Assembly (NCBI RefSeq): GCF_027627455.1
Contig: NZ_CP115483.1
Location: forward strand, 620,001-684,000
Length of the DNA stretch: 64,000 bases
Source of the DNA: Sphingobacterium sp. SYP-B4668
Lineage (GTDB): Bacteria > Bacteroidota > Bacteroidia > Sphingobacteriales > Sphingobacteriaceae
Direction of reading: 5' to 3'
Below the pieces are notes generated by a model. That model ran no database searches and was not told the DNA's origin. It saw nothing but the letters and a program-made list of their open reading frames with translations. The stretch's first letter is position 1. Every line of letters starts with the position of its first letter. The position numbers were made by a program, and so were the translations under genes. Below are positions 7,820-16,286 of this stretch, piece by piece.

Positions 7820-9373
7820 CTATTTCGTCGAGTAAGTTGCGTAGGGAATAATCATCTCTTCCAAAGAGATACCCCCATGCTGAAATGTTCCATTAAAATA
7901 ATTGACAAATTGATTGTAATTATTGGGGTATACAAAGTATATATCTTCTTTGGCAAATACAAATGTAGAGCTCACATGAAGCTTTGGCAGTTGTGCATCA
8001 TGCGGATTTTTGATAACAAATACATCCTTGTCCTGATAATTCAGGTTTTTACCTTGTTTATAGCGAAGATTGGTATTCGTATTTCGATCACCAATAATCT
8101 TGCTTGGTTTTTTGACGCGGATTGTTCCATGATCTGTAGTGATGACAACCCGTACATTGCGTTGAGACAGCCATTTCAACGTGTCTAGAAGAGGTGAGTG
8201 CTCAAACCACGATAGCGTAAGAGATCGATAAGCCGCCTCATCGTTAGCAAGTTCGCGAATCATCGCCATATCCGTCCGAGCATGTGATAGCATATCTACG
8301 AAGTTGTAAACCAATACATTAAGGTCATTTTGCATCAAGTTGTTTACATTATCTAATATATCCTTTCCTTGCTCCAACGTTAGTATTTTATGATAAGAAT
8401 GTTTAATATCCCGCCTGTACAGCCTTTTAATCTGATCTGCCAGGAATTTATCTTCATGGAGATTCTTGCCCCCCTCATCCTCATCGTTTTGCCAATAATC
8501 TGGAAATCTCTTTTCCATTTCCAAAGGTGTAAGCCCGCTAAATATAGCATTGCGGGCATATTGTGTCGCAGTTGGCAATATACTGAGGTAACTATCCTCT
8601 TCATCTAGGCGGAAATAATCCGTAATGATGTCATTGATGATTTTCCATTGATCATAACGGAGGTTGTCAATTAAGAAGAAAAAAGTAGGTTTACTTTCCT
8701 GCATCCCAGGGAAGACTTTCTTCTTAAACAGTTGATGGGACAATATTGGACCGTCATCTGGATTTTTCATCCAATGTGTATAATGCTTCTCTATGAATTT
8801 CGAGAATAACATATTAGCTTCCGATTTTTGCATGGTTAGAATTTCATGCATGTTGGAATCTTCTAGCTTTTCCAATGACAATTCCCAGTATATCAATTTT
8901 TTATACACATCCGTCCATTGGTGGATATCGAGATTGTCATTTAGAATCATTCCCAGATTCCGAAAATCCTGTTGATAAGCCATAGACGTCTTTTCGCTGA
9001 CCAGTCGCTTATTCTCTGTGAATTTTTTAATCGTCAACAAGATCTGTCTAGGATTTACCGGTTTAATCAAGTAGTCATCAATTTTACTCCCAATCGCATC
9101 TTCCATAAGATGCTCTTCTTCATTTTTGGTGACGAGCACTGTAGGAATAGACGGGTTGATTGATTTCAGTATCGCCAAAGTTTCCAAACCCGTAAGGCCA
9201 GGCATATTCTCATCCAAAAAAACTAAGTCGAATGGTTCATTTTTGAACGCTTCAACAGCATCATTTCCATTGTTAACAGTTTTGACTTTATAATTCTTTT
9301 CCTCTAATAGAAGAATATGCGGTTTAAGGAACTCAATTTCATCATCCGCCCAAAGTATATGTGTTTTTTGCAT
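7820..9373 (-). CDS. porX: PorX: response regulator with PglZ (alkaline-phosphatase-fold) domain
   Basis: 517 residues from the ATG at 9373; an upstream extension to 9496 lacks similarity to receiver domains and is rejected. The N-terminal receiver domain (residues 1-120) has the acidic pair D10-D11 and phospho-acceptor D54 in VFLDENMPG. The rest is a PglZ domain of the alkaline phosphatase superfamily (FFLIDNLRYDQWK, TTDHG motifs). In Porphyromonas and Flavobacterium, PorX with the kinase PorY regulates the type IX secretion system, and the PglZ part has been reported as a metal-dependent nucleotide phosphodiesterase. No porY or T9SS structural gene is in the window. Confidence 0.9.
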   Translation of the reverse strand: MQKTHILWADDEIEFLKPHILLLEEKNYKVKTVNNGNDAVEAFKNEPFDLVFLDENMPGLTGLETLAILKSINPSIPTVLVTKNEEEHLMEDAIGSKIDDYLIKPVNPRQILLTIKKFTENKRLVSEKTSMAYQQDFRNLGMILNDNLDIHQWTDVYKKLIYWELSLEKLEDSNMHEILTMQKSEANMLFSKFIEKHYTHWMKNPDDGPILSHQLFKKKVFPGMQESKPTFFFLIDNLRYDQWKIINDIITDYFRLDEEDSYLSILPTATQYARNAIFSGLTPLEMEKRFPDYWQNDEDEGGKNLHEDKFLADQIKRLYRRDIKHSYHKILTLEQGKDILDNVNNLMQNDLNVLVYNFVDMLSHARTDMAMIRELANDEAAYRSLTLSWFEHSPLLDTLKWLSQRNVRVVITTDHGTIRVKKPSKIIGDRNTNTNLRYKQGKNLNYQDKDVFVIKNPHDAQLPKLHVSSTFVFAKEDIYFVYPNNYNQFVNYFNGTFQHGGISLEEMIIPYATYSTK

Positions 9374-9545
9374 AGGAAATTCTTTAATTATTAGTAGCTG
9401 ATGAGATTTAGCAGAAAATCCAAAAACTAATTTTGCAATTCGAAGATAAATATTTTTGCACCAAATGTGATGCTGTAAGGCTGCTAACTTAGCCAATTTG
9501 CGACTTTAATTCTGGATTTTTAACATTTCTTAACGAGCAACTCCG

Positions 9546-9553
9546 TATCTTTG
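9546..9553 (+). promoter_or_regulatory. -7 box TATCTTTG before the HD-domain/lpx run
   Basis: Exact match to TAnnTTTG, 94 bases before the ATG at 9648. No clear TTG -33 box at the right distance. Probably the promoter of the HD hydrolase-lpxD-lpxC-lpxA transcript. Confidence 0.45.
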
Positions 9554-9647
9554 CGCTATCTTAGCTTTATAAGATAATGGTATCTACCTTGCTATCAATA
9601 AACATAATTTGAGTGTAAGTTTGTTTCGTTGTAGTTGTGGTGTAAAT

Positions 9648-10925
9648 ATGTTTTACGTGCAGTCCAAATTGAATAAGAAAAAAATAATTAATGACCCAGT
9701 TTATGGGTTTGTTACAATCCCCTCAGGGTTTGTCTTTGATCTTATTCAGCACCCTTATTTTCAAAGACTTCGCTATATCAAACAAGTCAGTATGACCCAT
9801 TTGGTTTATCCCGGAGCTTTACATACCCGATTTCAGCATGCAATAGGGGCGATGCATTTGATGTCGTTGGCCATTGATACCCTAAGAAGTAAAGAAGTAC
9901 AAATATCTATAGAAGAAGAAGAAGCTGCTTTGGTCGCCATACTTCTCCATGATATTGGTCATGGGCCTTTCTCCCATTCACTTGAACATACACTTATTGA
10001 TGGTGTATCCCATGAGATGCTGTCATCCCTATTGATGGATCGTATTAATGATGAATTTAATGGTCACTTAGATTTGGCCATTACTATGTTCAATGATAAA
10101 TATCCCCGCAAATTTTTTCATCAGCTGGTATCCAGTCAATTAGATACCGATCGGATGGACTATTTGAATAGAGATAGTTTCTTTACAGGAGTATCCGAAG
10201 GCGTCATCTCTTTCGATCGAATCATAAAGATGCTCAATGTACATGAGGACGAGCTTGTTGTAGAGCTCAAGGGAATTTATTCAGTTGAAAAATTTCTTAT
10301 TGCCAGAAGATTGATGTATTGGCAGGTCTATCTTCATAAGACAGTCATTGGAGCCGAGCAGATGCTGATTAAAGCACTTAAAAGAGCGAAAGAATTAAGT
10401 AACAACGGAGCGGATATGTTTGCTTCGCCTGCGCTTTCTCATTTCTTGAAAAATAAGATTACGATTGATAACTTTTTATTGAATGAGTCACATTTACAAT
10501 GGTTTACTCGTTTGGATGATACAGATATCATGTCCGCTATTAAAGCGTGGGTTGATCATGAAGATAAAATCTTAAGTATGTTGTGCCGAAAGCTTATGGC
10601 TCGAGATCTTTTTAGGACAGTCATGAGTAACGAGGCGTTTTCACCCGATGATATTGCAGCTATCAATGAAGCTGTCAAATCATATTTTGGTGTATCGGAC
10701 CAAGAGCTGGAATATTTTGTCTTTGCGCAAGAGGTTCATAACAGTGCATATACTTCAAGAGAAGATAGCATTAAGATTATAAATAAAAGAGGCGAGGTGC
10801 AGGACATTACCGAGGCCTCTGACCTCTCCAATTTGGAGGCGTTGGCCAAAAAAGTCCAGAAATTTGCTGTTTCCTACCCGAAAGAGGTCGGATATCCATG
10901 GATTAAGCAAAAACTTAAAGAATAA
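9648..10925 (+). CDS. HD-domain phosphohydrolase (SAMHD1/dGTPase-like)
   Basis: 425 residues from the ATG at 9648; the reading frame is open from a TTG at 9609 but the family starts near MFYVQSKLNKKKIINDPVYG. The HD motif set is present: His in HTRFQHAIGAMHL, HD pair in LLHDIGHGPFSHSLEH, and Asp in SQLDTDRMDYLNRDS. This is the SAMHD1-like group of metal-dependent dNTP or nucleotide hydrolases; the exact substrate is unknown. It is divergent from porX and starts the plus-strand run leading into lipid A genes (27 bases to lpxD). Confidence 0.85.
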   Translation: MFYVQSKLNKKKIINDPVYGFVTIPSGFVFDLIQHPYFQRLRYIKQVSMTHLVYPGALHTRFQHAIGAMHLMSLAIDTLRSKEVQISIEEEEAALVAILLHDIGHGPFSHSLEHTLIDGVSHEMLSSLLMDRINDEFNGHLDLAITMFNDKYPRKFFHQLVSSQLDTDRMDYLNRDSFFTGVSEGVISFDRIIKMLNVHEDELVVELKGIYSVEKFLIARRLMYWQVYLHKTVIGAEQMLIKALKRAKELSNNGADMFASPALSHFLKNKITIDNFLLNESHLQWFTRLDDTDIMSAIKAWVDHEDKILSMLCRKLMARDLFRTVMSNEAFSPDDIAAINEAVKSYFGVSDQELEYFVFAQEVHNSAYTSREDSIKIINKRGEVQDITEASDLSNLEALAKKVQKFAVSYPKEVGYPWIKQKLKE

Positions 10926-10951
10926 TTAACAAAAACGTATACATTTGTAAA

Positions 10952-11989
10952 ATGCAATTTTCTGCACAACAAATAGCCACATTACTCAAAGGCAATATCG
11001 AGGGAAGTCCAGATGTTGTCGTAGGTCAATTGGCTAAAATAGAAGAAGCAAAATCTGGTGATCTTTCTTTTTTGGCGAACCCTAAATACGAGCATTTTCT
11101 GTATACAACAAACGCTTCGATAGTTGTGGTGAATGCCGATTTCGTGCCAACTCAAACCGTTAATTCAACATTGATTCGGGTAAAAGATGCGTATTCATCC
11201 TTTTCCGAACTATTGACCTATTATAGTCAGATGAAGTTAGAGAGAAGCGGACGTGAAGAACCTTCTTTTGTACATGAGTCGGTCATGATAAGTGATAATG
11301 TGTATGTAGGAGCTTTCTCCTATATTGGAAAAAATGCTAAGATAGGACAGCATGTCAAGATTTATCCTCATGTTTATATCGGAGATGACGTAACCATAGG
11401 TGATTATACTACGCTTTTTCCGGGCGTCAAAGTCTATAGTGAATGTAGCTTGGGACAACATGTTGTATTGCATGCTGGAGTGGTAATTGGAAGTGATGGT
11501 TTTGGCTTTGCACCACAAGACGATGGTTCCTATAACAAAGTCCCTCAGATTGGAAATGTTGTCGTGGATGACAATGTCGAAATCGGGGCTAATACCGTTG
11601 TCGATAGGGCAACGATGGGGTCGACAATTATACGCAAGGGAGTCAAGTTGGACAATTTGATTCAGATTGCTCATAATGTCGAGATTGGTAAAAATACAGT
11701 GATAGCAGCTCAAACCGGAGTTTCTGGAAGCACAAAGATTGGCGAAAATGTAGTGCTGGGTGGTCAAGTTGGTGTTGTTGGACACATTACTGTTGCCGAT
11801 AGGAGTCAGGTACAAGCACAATCAGGAGTGAATAGATCGATTGTGCAAGCGTCCAAAAAATGGGGTGGGTCACCCGCAACACCTTATCAGGCTCAATTGC
11901 GCTCCCAGGTATTATACAGTAAATTACCCGAATTGGAGAAGAGAATAGCAGATCTTGAACAAATCATACAGAATCATAGTGCTAAATAA
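10952..11989 (+). CDS. lpxD: UDP-3-O-acylglucosamine N-acyltransferase LpxD
   Basis: 345 residues. N-terminal LpxD-specific uridine-binding domain (residues 1-100), then a left-handed beta-helix of hexapeptide repeats with the signature GSDGFGFAPQDDGSYNKVPQ and the catalytic His region QIAHNVEIGKN, and a C-terminal helix. It adds the N-linked hydroxyacyl chain in step three of lipid A synthesis, in the cytoplasm. First of three consecutive lipid A genes. Confidence 0.96.
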   Translation: MQFSAQQIATLLKGNIEGSPDVVVGQLAKIEEAKSGDLSFLANPKYEHFLYTTNASIVVVNADFVPTQTVNSTLIRVKDAYSSFSELLTYYSQMKLERSGREEPSFVHESVMISDNVYVGAFSYIGKNAKIGQHVKIYPHVYIGDDVTIGDYTTLFPGVKVYSECSLGQHVVLHAGVVIGSDGFGFAPQDDGSYNKVPQIGNVVVDDNVEIGANTVVDRATMGSTIIRKGVKLDNLIQIAHNVEIGKNTVIAAQTGVSGSTKIGENVVLGGQVGVVGHITVADRSQVQAQSGVNRSIVQASKKWGGSPATPYQAQLRSQVLYSKLPELEKRIADLEQIIQNHSAK

Positions 11990-12030
11990 ACAAATAAAAC
12001 CCTATATTGCTTAATAACAGAATGTTAGAT

Positions 12031-13425
12031 ATGAATGTAAAACAAAGAACCATCAAATCCGAAGTTTCCATTTCGGGTGTTGGTTTGCATACAGGAAAAT
12101 CTGTTACCCTAACCATTAAACCTGCTCCTGAATACCACTGGTACAAATTTAAGAGAGTGGACATAGAGGGGCATCCCATTATTGCCGTGGACGCAGATAA
12201 TGTGACCGATACCTCACGCGGGACCACCATCTCTCAAAATGGTGCCAGTGTAAGTACAATCGAACATTTAATGGCCGCTTTGGTAGGTTTGCAGGTCGAT
12301 AATGTGCTCATTGATATCGACGGACCTGAAGTGCCTATTTTAGACGGAAGTTCTTCACCATTTGTAAAACTTCTCGAAGGAGTTGGATTTCAAGAGCAAG
12401 ATGCCGATCGTGATTTTTACGAAATTCAAGATAATATCCATTATACCGAAGCGGAACGTAAAGTAGAGATTGTTGCCATGCCATTAGATGGATATCGTTT
12501 GACATGTATGATCGACTTTAATTCGCCGGTACTAGGGAGCCAACATGCTTCTGTGAGTAATATCGGCGAATTCGTAAAAGAAATATCTGCATCACGTACG
12601 TTCTGTTTTTTGCATGAGCTGGAAACACTGGTCAACCAAGGTTTAATCAAAGGAGGTGACTTGTCCAATGCAATTGTAATCGTAGATACAGAAGTCGAAA
12701 AAGAGGAGTTGGACAAATTGGCCCATTTATTCAATCGTGATGACATAGACGTAGCAAATGAAGGTATATTGAATAACATCCAATTACGTTATCAGAATGA
12801 ACCTGCACGTCATAAGTTACTGGATATGATTGGTGACCTAGCGCTAGTAGGTAGACCCTTGAAAGGACATATTATGGCCGCGCGCCCCGGACATGCCGCT
12901 AATGTAGCATTCGCCAAAAAGATTCGAGCCGTAATCAACAAAGAGAAAAATCGCAAACATGTGAAGGTATATGATCCGAATATGACACCGTTGTATGATA
13001 CGGTTCAAATCATGAAAATCCTTCCTCATCGTCAGCCATTTCTGATGGTGGATAAAATATTGGAATTAACAGATAACCATGTTGTTGGCCTCAAAAATGT
13101 GACTATGAATGAAGATTTATTCATGGGGCATTTCCCCGGATCACCAGTGTTTCCAGGGGTACTTCAAATTGAAGCAATGGCACAGACCGGAGGTATTTTG
13201 GTTTTAAATACCGTACCCGACCCTGAAAATTGGTTGACATTATTCCTAAAGATAGAAAATGCAAGATTCAAAAATCAAGTAGTACCTGGAGATACGATTA
13301 TTTTCCGTTGCGACCTTATGGAGCCAATCCGTAGAGGTATAGCGCGTATGAAAGGTGTGGGCATGGTTGGAGAAAAAGTTGTTAGTGAGGCAGAGCTAAT
13401 GGCTCAGATAGTAAAAGTAAAATAA
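12031..13425 (+). CDS. lpxC-fabZ: Bifunctional LpxC deacetylase / FabZ dehydratase
   Basis: 464 residues from ATG 12031 (MNVKQRTIKSEVSISGVGLHTG); ATG 12022 and TTG 12007 are in frame but add only unsupported residues. The LpxC half (about 1-305) contains the zinc-site motifs STIEHLMAAL and HKLLDMIGDLAL (HxxxD). The FabZ half (about 315-464) has the hotdog motifs ILPHRQPFLMVD (catalytic His) and HFPGSPVFPGVLQIEAMAQ (catalytic Glu). The fusion joins the committed step of lipid A synthesis to hydroxyacyl-ACP dehydration, two enzymes competing for the same acyl-ACP; it is a known Bacteroidota arrangement. Confidence 0.95.
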   Translation: MNVKQRTIKSEVSISGVGLHTGKSVTLTIKPAPEYHWYKFKRVDIEGHPIIAVDADNVTDTSRGTTISQNGASVSTIEHLMAALVGLQVDNVLIDIDGPEVPILDGSSSPFVKLLEGVGFQEQDADRDFYEIQDNIHYTEAERKVEIVAMPLDGYRLTCMIDFNSPVLGSQHASVSNIGEFVKEISASRTFCFLHELETLVNQGLIKGGDLSNAIVIVDTEVEKEELDKLAHLFNRDDIDVANEGILNNIQLRYQNEPARHKLLDMIGDLALVGRPLKGHIMAARPGHAANVAFAKKIRAVINKEKNRKHVKVYDPNMTPLYDTVQIMKILPHRQPFLMVDKILELTDNHVVGLKNVTMNEDLFMGHFPGSPVFPGVLQIEAMAQTGGILVLNTVPDPENWLTLFLKIENARFKNQVVPGDTIIFRCDLMEPIRRGIARMKGVGMVGEKVVSEAELMAQIVKVK

Positions 13426-13426
13426 A

Positions 13427-14221
13427 ATGATACAGCCCTTAGCTTATATACACCCAGAGGCCAAAATAGCCCAAAATGTAGTGGTTGAACCCTTTACTAC
13501 AATTCATAAAGACGTAGTCATTGGAGAAGGCACTTGGATTGGATCCAACGTGACGATTATGAATGGCGCGCGTATCGGGAAAAATTGTAAAATTTATCCT
13601 GGAGCCGTTATTTCCGGTGAACCCCAAGACTTAAAGTTTGAGGGAGAGGTGACCACTGCAGAAATTGGTGACAACACTACTATTAGAGAGTGCGTGACTA
13701 TAAATAGAGGTACTAAGGATCGCTATAAAACAGTCATCGGCGAGAACTGTCTAATACAAGCTTATAGCCATATTGCCCATGATTGTTTCATTGGTAATAA
13801 CTGTATCTTTTCCAATTCAAGTACATTGGCCGGACACATTACAGTAGGAGACCATGTGGTCTTGGCCGGTATGGTTGCCGTACACCAGTTTGTAAAGATT
13901 GGATCACATGCCTTTGTGTCTGGTGGATCTTTAGTGCGTAAAGATGTACCCCCCTTCATCAAGGCTGCTCGGGAACCTATTACCTATGCAGGAATTAATT
14001 CAGTAGGGCTGCGCAGAAGAGGATTCTCTAGCGAGCAAATTAATGAAATTCAAGGAATATATCGCGTTTTGTTTATCCAGAATGGCAATCTTTCCAAAGG
14101 ACTGGATATTGTCGAGGCCGAATTTAAAGCCACTGAAATCCGAGATGAAATACTGACGTTTGTTAGAAATTCAAATCGTGGTGTTATCAGAGGGTTTGGC
14201 CAAGGCCGTTCTAACGCATAG
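13427..14221 (+). CDS. lpxA: UDP-N-acetylglucosamine acyltransferase LpxA
   Basis: 264 residues, same length as the E. coli enzyme (262). Hexapeptide-repeat beta-helix with the LpxA signatures RECVTINRGT and SHIAHDCFIGNN (catalytic His equivalent to H125) and the C-terminal helical domain. It performs the first O-acylation of UDP-GlcNAc. One base separates it from the lpxC-fabZ stop, so the three genes form an operon in the order lpxD, lpxC-fabZ, lpxA. Confidence 0.96.
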   Translation: MIQPLAYIHPEAKIAQNVVVEPFTTIHKDVVIGEGTWIGSNVTIMNGARIGKNCKIYPGAVISGEPQDLKFEGEVTTAEIGDNTTIRECVTINRGTKDRYKTVIGENCLIQAYSHIAHDCFIGNNCIFSNSSTLAGHITVGDHVVLAGMVAVHQFVKIGSHAFVSGGSLVRKDVPPFIKAAREPITYAGINSVGLRRRGFSSEQINEIQGIYRVLFIQNGNLSKGLDIVEAEFKATEIRDEILTFVRNSNRGVIRGFGQGRSNA

Positions 14222-14238
14222 GTTTAAATAGAGGTGTT

Positions 14239-14862
14239 TTGAATATAACACTACAAGATATTGGTAGAAGGTATAATCGGGAATGGATATTTCGTCATCT
14301 CGATTATACCTTTTCTATTGGAAAGAGATACGCAATACTTGGAGCCAACGGGTCCGGCAAGTCAACCCTATTGAAGATCTTGACAGGCAGCCTAACACCC
14401 TCCCAAGGAAAAATCACCTATCATTTAGAGGCTGCGCAAGTCCCAATTGAACATGTCTTTCAACATATTTCCATTGCAGCTCCATATGTGGAGCTTGTTG
14501 AAGAATTAACATTAGACGAAATGATTGATTTTCACTTTCGGTTCAAACGTTATAAGACAGGGTATAACAAGAATACACTTGTTCAATTATTGGGTCAGGA
14601 ATCCTCTAGAAATAAAGAATTAAGATACTTCTCATCAGGTATGAAGCAGCGTGTTAAGCTTGTTTTGGCTTGTTGTTCAGCTAGTTCTGTTGTTTTTTTG
14701 GACGAGCCCAATAGCAATTTAGATGAAAAAGGAGAACAGTGGTATTTAACACTTGTTGAAAAAACAATAAGCGCAGATAGGCTGTTAATCGTGTGTTCAA
14801 ATCAAGAGAAGGAGTATTCTTTTTGCGATGAGCAAATAATAATAAGTGATTATAAAAAGTAA
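14239..14862 (+). CDS. Small ABC ATPase, stand-alone
   Basis: 207 residues, essentially only a nucleotide-binding domain. Walker A GANGSGKST, signature YFSSGMKQRVKLVLA and Walker B VVFLDEPNSNLD are intact. It starts with TTG at 14239, preceded by a GAGG ribosome-binding site at 14231-14234; no ATG lies nearby in frame. It follows lpxA by 17 bases and precedes efp. No membrane subunit is adjacent, so its transport partner, if any, must be encoded elsewhere. A link to lipid A export is only positional. Confidence 0.8.
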   Translation: MNITLQDIGRRYNREWIFRHLDYTFSIGKRYAILGANGSGKSTLLKILTGSLTPSQGKITYHLEAAQVPIEHVFQHISIAAPYVELVEELTLDEMIDFHFRFKRYKTGYNKNTLVQLLGQESSRNKELRYFSSGMKQRVKLVLACCSASSVVFLDEPNSNLDEKGEQWYLTLVEKTISADRLLIVCSNQEKEYSFCDEQIIISDYKK

Positions 14863-14898
14863 TTTGTTCGGACTTTTTTAAAAAACAAAGAATTTTTG

Positions 14899-14906
14899 TA
14901 GTTTTG
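14899..14906 (+). promoter_or_regulatory. -7 box TAGTTTTG before efp
   Basis: Matches TAnnTTTG, 25 bases before the efp ATG, in the short A/T-rich gap after the ABC ATPase gene. Suggests efp has its own promoter. No clear -33 box seen. Confidence 0.45.
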
Positions 14907-14931
14907 TGGTCTCAAAAACAAAAGAATTAAC

Positions 14932-15492
14932 ATGGCAAAAGCATCGGAAGTAAAAAGTGGAAATGTCCTTCGTTTTAATGGTGAGTTAGTAGCTGTAGAG
15001 GAATATATACACCGTACACCAGGAAATTTGCGTGCTTTTTATCAAGCAAGAATGCGCAATGTGAAGACCGGTAAATTAGTGGAATATCGTTTCAGAGTAG
15101 ATGAGTCGGTAGAGATAGCTAGGGTCGAGACGAGCGATTATCAATACTTATATGAAGATGGAGAATTCTACGTGGTAATGGACAACAATACTTACGAACA
15201 ATTCAATATTCCGAAATTTTTATTTGGTAATTCGGCACGATTCTTGAAAGAAGGTATGAGTGTAATCGTCGCCTTTGAAAGTGAAGAAGCGATAATGGCG
15301 CAGGCTCCGAAGAGCGTAGAGTTGGAAATTACATATACAGAACCAGCGGTAAAAGGAGATACTTCAACCAATGCTTTGAAAAAGGCTACTGTAGAAACAG
15401 GAGTTGAGATTAACGTTCCTCTTTTTATTAACCAAGGGGATAAAGTGAAAATTGATACAGCGTCCGGTGACTATATCGAACGTGTGAAATAA
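14932..15492 (+). CDS. efp: Translation elongation factor P
   Basis: 186 residues with the KOW-like N-terminal domain and two OB domains (VEYRFRVDESVEIARVE, C-terminal SGDYIERVK). EF-P relieves ribosome stalling at polyproline stretches. The domain I loop that carries the modified Lys34 in E. coli (PGKGQAF) reads PGNLRAF here: Asn32 stands at the tip position, with an Arg at 34. So neither the lysylation (EpmA/B) nor the rhamnosylation (EarP) target is in the standard place. Terminator follows at 15522. Confidence 0.95.
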   Translation: MAKASEVKSGNVLRFNGELVAVEEYIHRTPGNLRAFYQARMRNVKTGKLVEYRFRVDESVEIARVETSDYQYLYEDGEFYVVMDNNTYEQFNIPKFLFGNSARFLKEGMSVIVAFESEEAIMAQAPKSVELEITYTEPAVKGDTSTNALKKATVETGVEINVPLFINQGDKVKIDTASGDYIERVK

Positions 15493-15521
15493 ATAAAGAT
15501 TTTAGGTTTAGGTTGATTATT

Positions 15522-15559
15522 CGGTCTTGTTAGCTCCCAGCTGCAAGGCCGTTTTTTTT
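15522..15559 (+). terminator. Intrinsic terminator after efp
   Basis: 8-bp stem CGGTCTTG (15522-15529) with CAAGGCCG (15544-15551, one G-T wobble) followed by eight T. It ends 10 bases before the next gene. Confidence 0.85.
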
Positions 15560-15569
15560 AGAATAAAAG

Positions 15570-16142
15570 ATGACAAAACAGCAACTTAGAAAAATATTTA
15601 AACAAAAGAGAACTGCGTTGTCCCCTGAAATTCAAGCAGTATGGAATGAACGTATTTTCTCCCATTTAAAAAGTTTGGATTGGACAACCTGTCAGTATTG
15701 TCATATCTATCTTCCTATTGAGAAAAACCACGAACCCAATACCTTAAACCTTATTAACTGGTTACAGCATCGTTTCCCAAATATGCACTTGGTGGTTTCT
15801 AGAAGCCATCTTGATGACTTATCCATGTCCCACTATCTTTTAGATGAGACTGTACGTCTTCTTCCCAATAGGTGGGGTATACCTGAGCCAGTCGATGGTA
15901 TAGAGGTGAAGGAGGAGCTAATTGACGTTGTTTTAGTGCCCATGCTTGTCTGCGACCAAAGCGGTAACCGTGTCGGTTATGGAAAGGGATTTTATGATCG
16001 TTTTTTACAGAAGTGTAGACCAGATATCTTGAAAATTGCATTGTCATTTTTCGAGCCAATAGCGCAAGTGGACGATACAAATATTTATGATATTCCCGTA
16101 GATGTCTGTATTAGTCCGAGCGAAATCTATTATTTTAAATAA
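15570..16142 (+). CDS. 5-formyltetrahydrofolate cyclo-ligase
   Basis: 190 residues of the 5-FTHF cyclo-ligase (MTHFS/YgfA) family: N-terminal basic RKIFKQKRTALSP segment and the diagnostic GYGKGFYDRFL loop. It converts 5-formyl-THF (folinate) to 5,10-methenyl-THF using ATP, in one-carbon metabolism. Lies between two terminators, so probably transcribed alone or by read-through from efp. Confidence 0.93.
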   Translation: MTKQQLRKIFKQKRTALSPEIQAVWNERIFSHLKSLDWTTCQYCHIYLPIEKNHEPNTLNLINWLQHRFPNMHLVVSRSHLDDLSMSHYLLDETVRLLPNRWGIPEPVDGIEVKEELIDVVLVPMLVCDQSGNRVGYGKGFYDRFLQKCRPDILKIALSFFEPIAQVDDTNIYDIPVDVCISPSEIYYFK

Positions 16143-16188
16143 AGCAATTTGGCGAGATATCTTAGATGCTTATCTCCGAATCAGGTCA

Positions 16189-16213
16189 ATAGGGCTGAAG
16201 ATTACAGCCCTAT
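16189..16213. terminator. Hairpin in convergent intergenic gap
   Basis: Perfect 9-bp stem ATAGGGCTG (16189-16197) / CAGCCCTAT (16205-16213) with a 7-base loop, 47 bases after the cyclo-ligase stop. Weak T-tract, so a terminator or processing hairpin. Confidence 0.5.
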
Positions 16214-16228
16214 AAAATATATTTTGAT

Positions 16229-16267
16229 AAAAAAGGGAGCAACATCATGACATTGCTCCCTTTTTTA
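16229..16267. terminator. Bidirectional intrinsic terminator
   Basis: Stem built on GGGAGCAA / TTGCTCCC (within 16235-16260), flanked by A-run and T-run so that it works in both directions. It serves the convergent cyclo-ligase and SerB-fusion genes. Confidence 0.88.
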
Positions 16268-16286
16268 TCAGTTAGATCCACACCTC

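Noticed and set aside
9374..9496. Upstream extension of PorX by 41 residues
   Set aside because: The added residues have no receiver-domain similarity; the receiver fold begins at the ATG at 9373, and total length from there (517) fits PorX.
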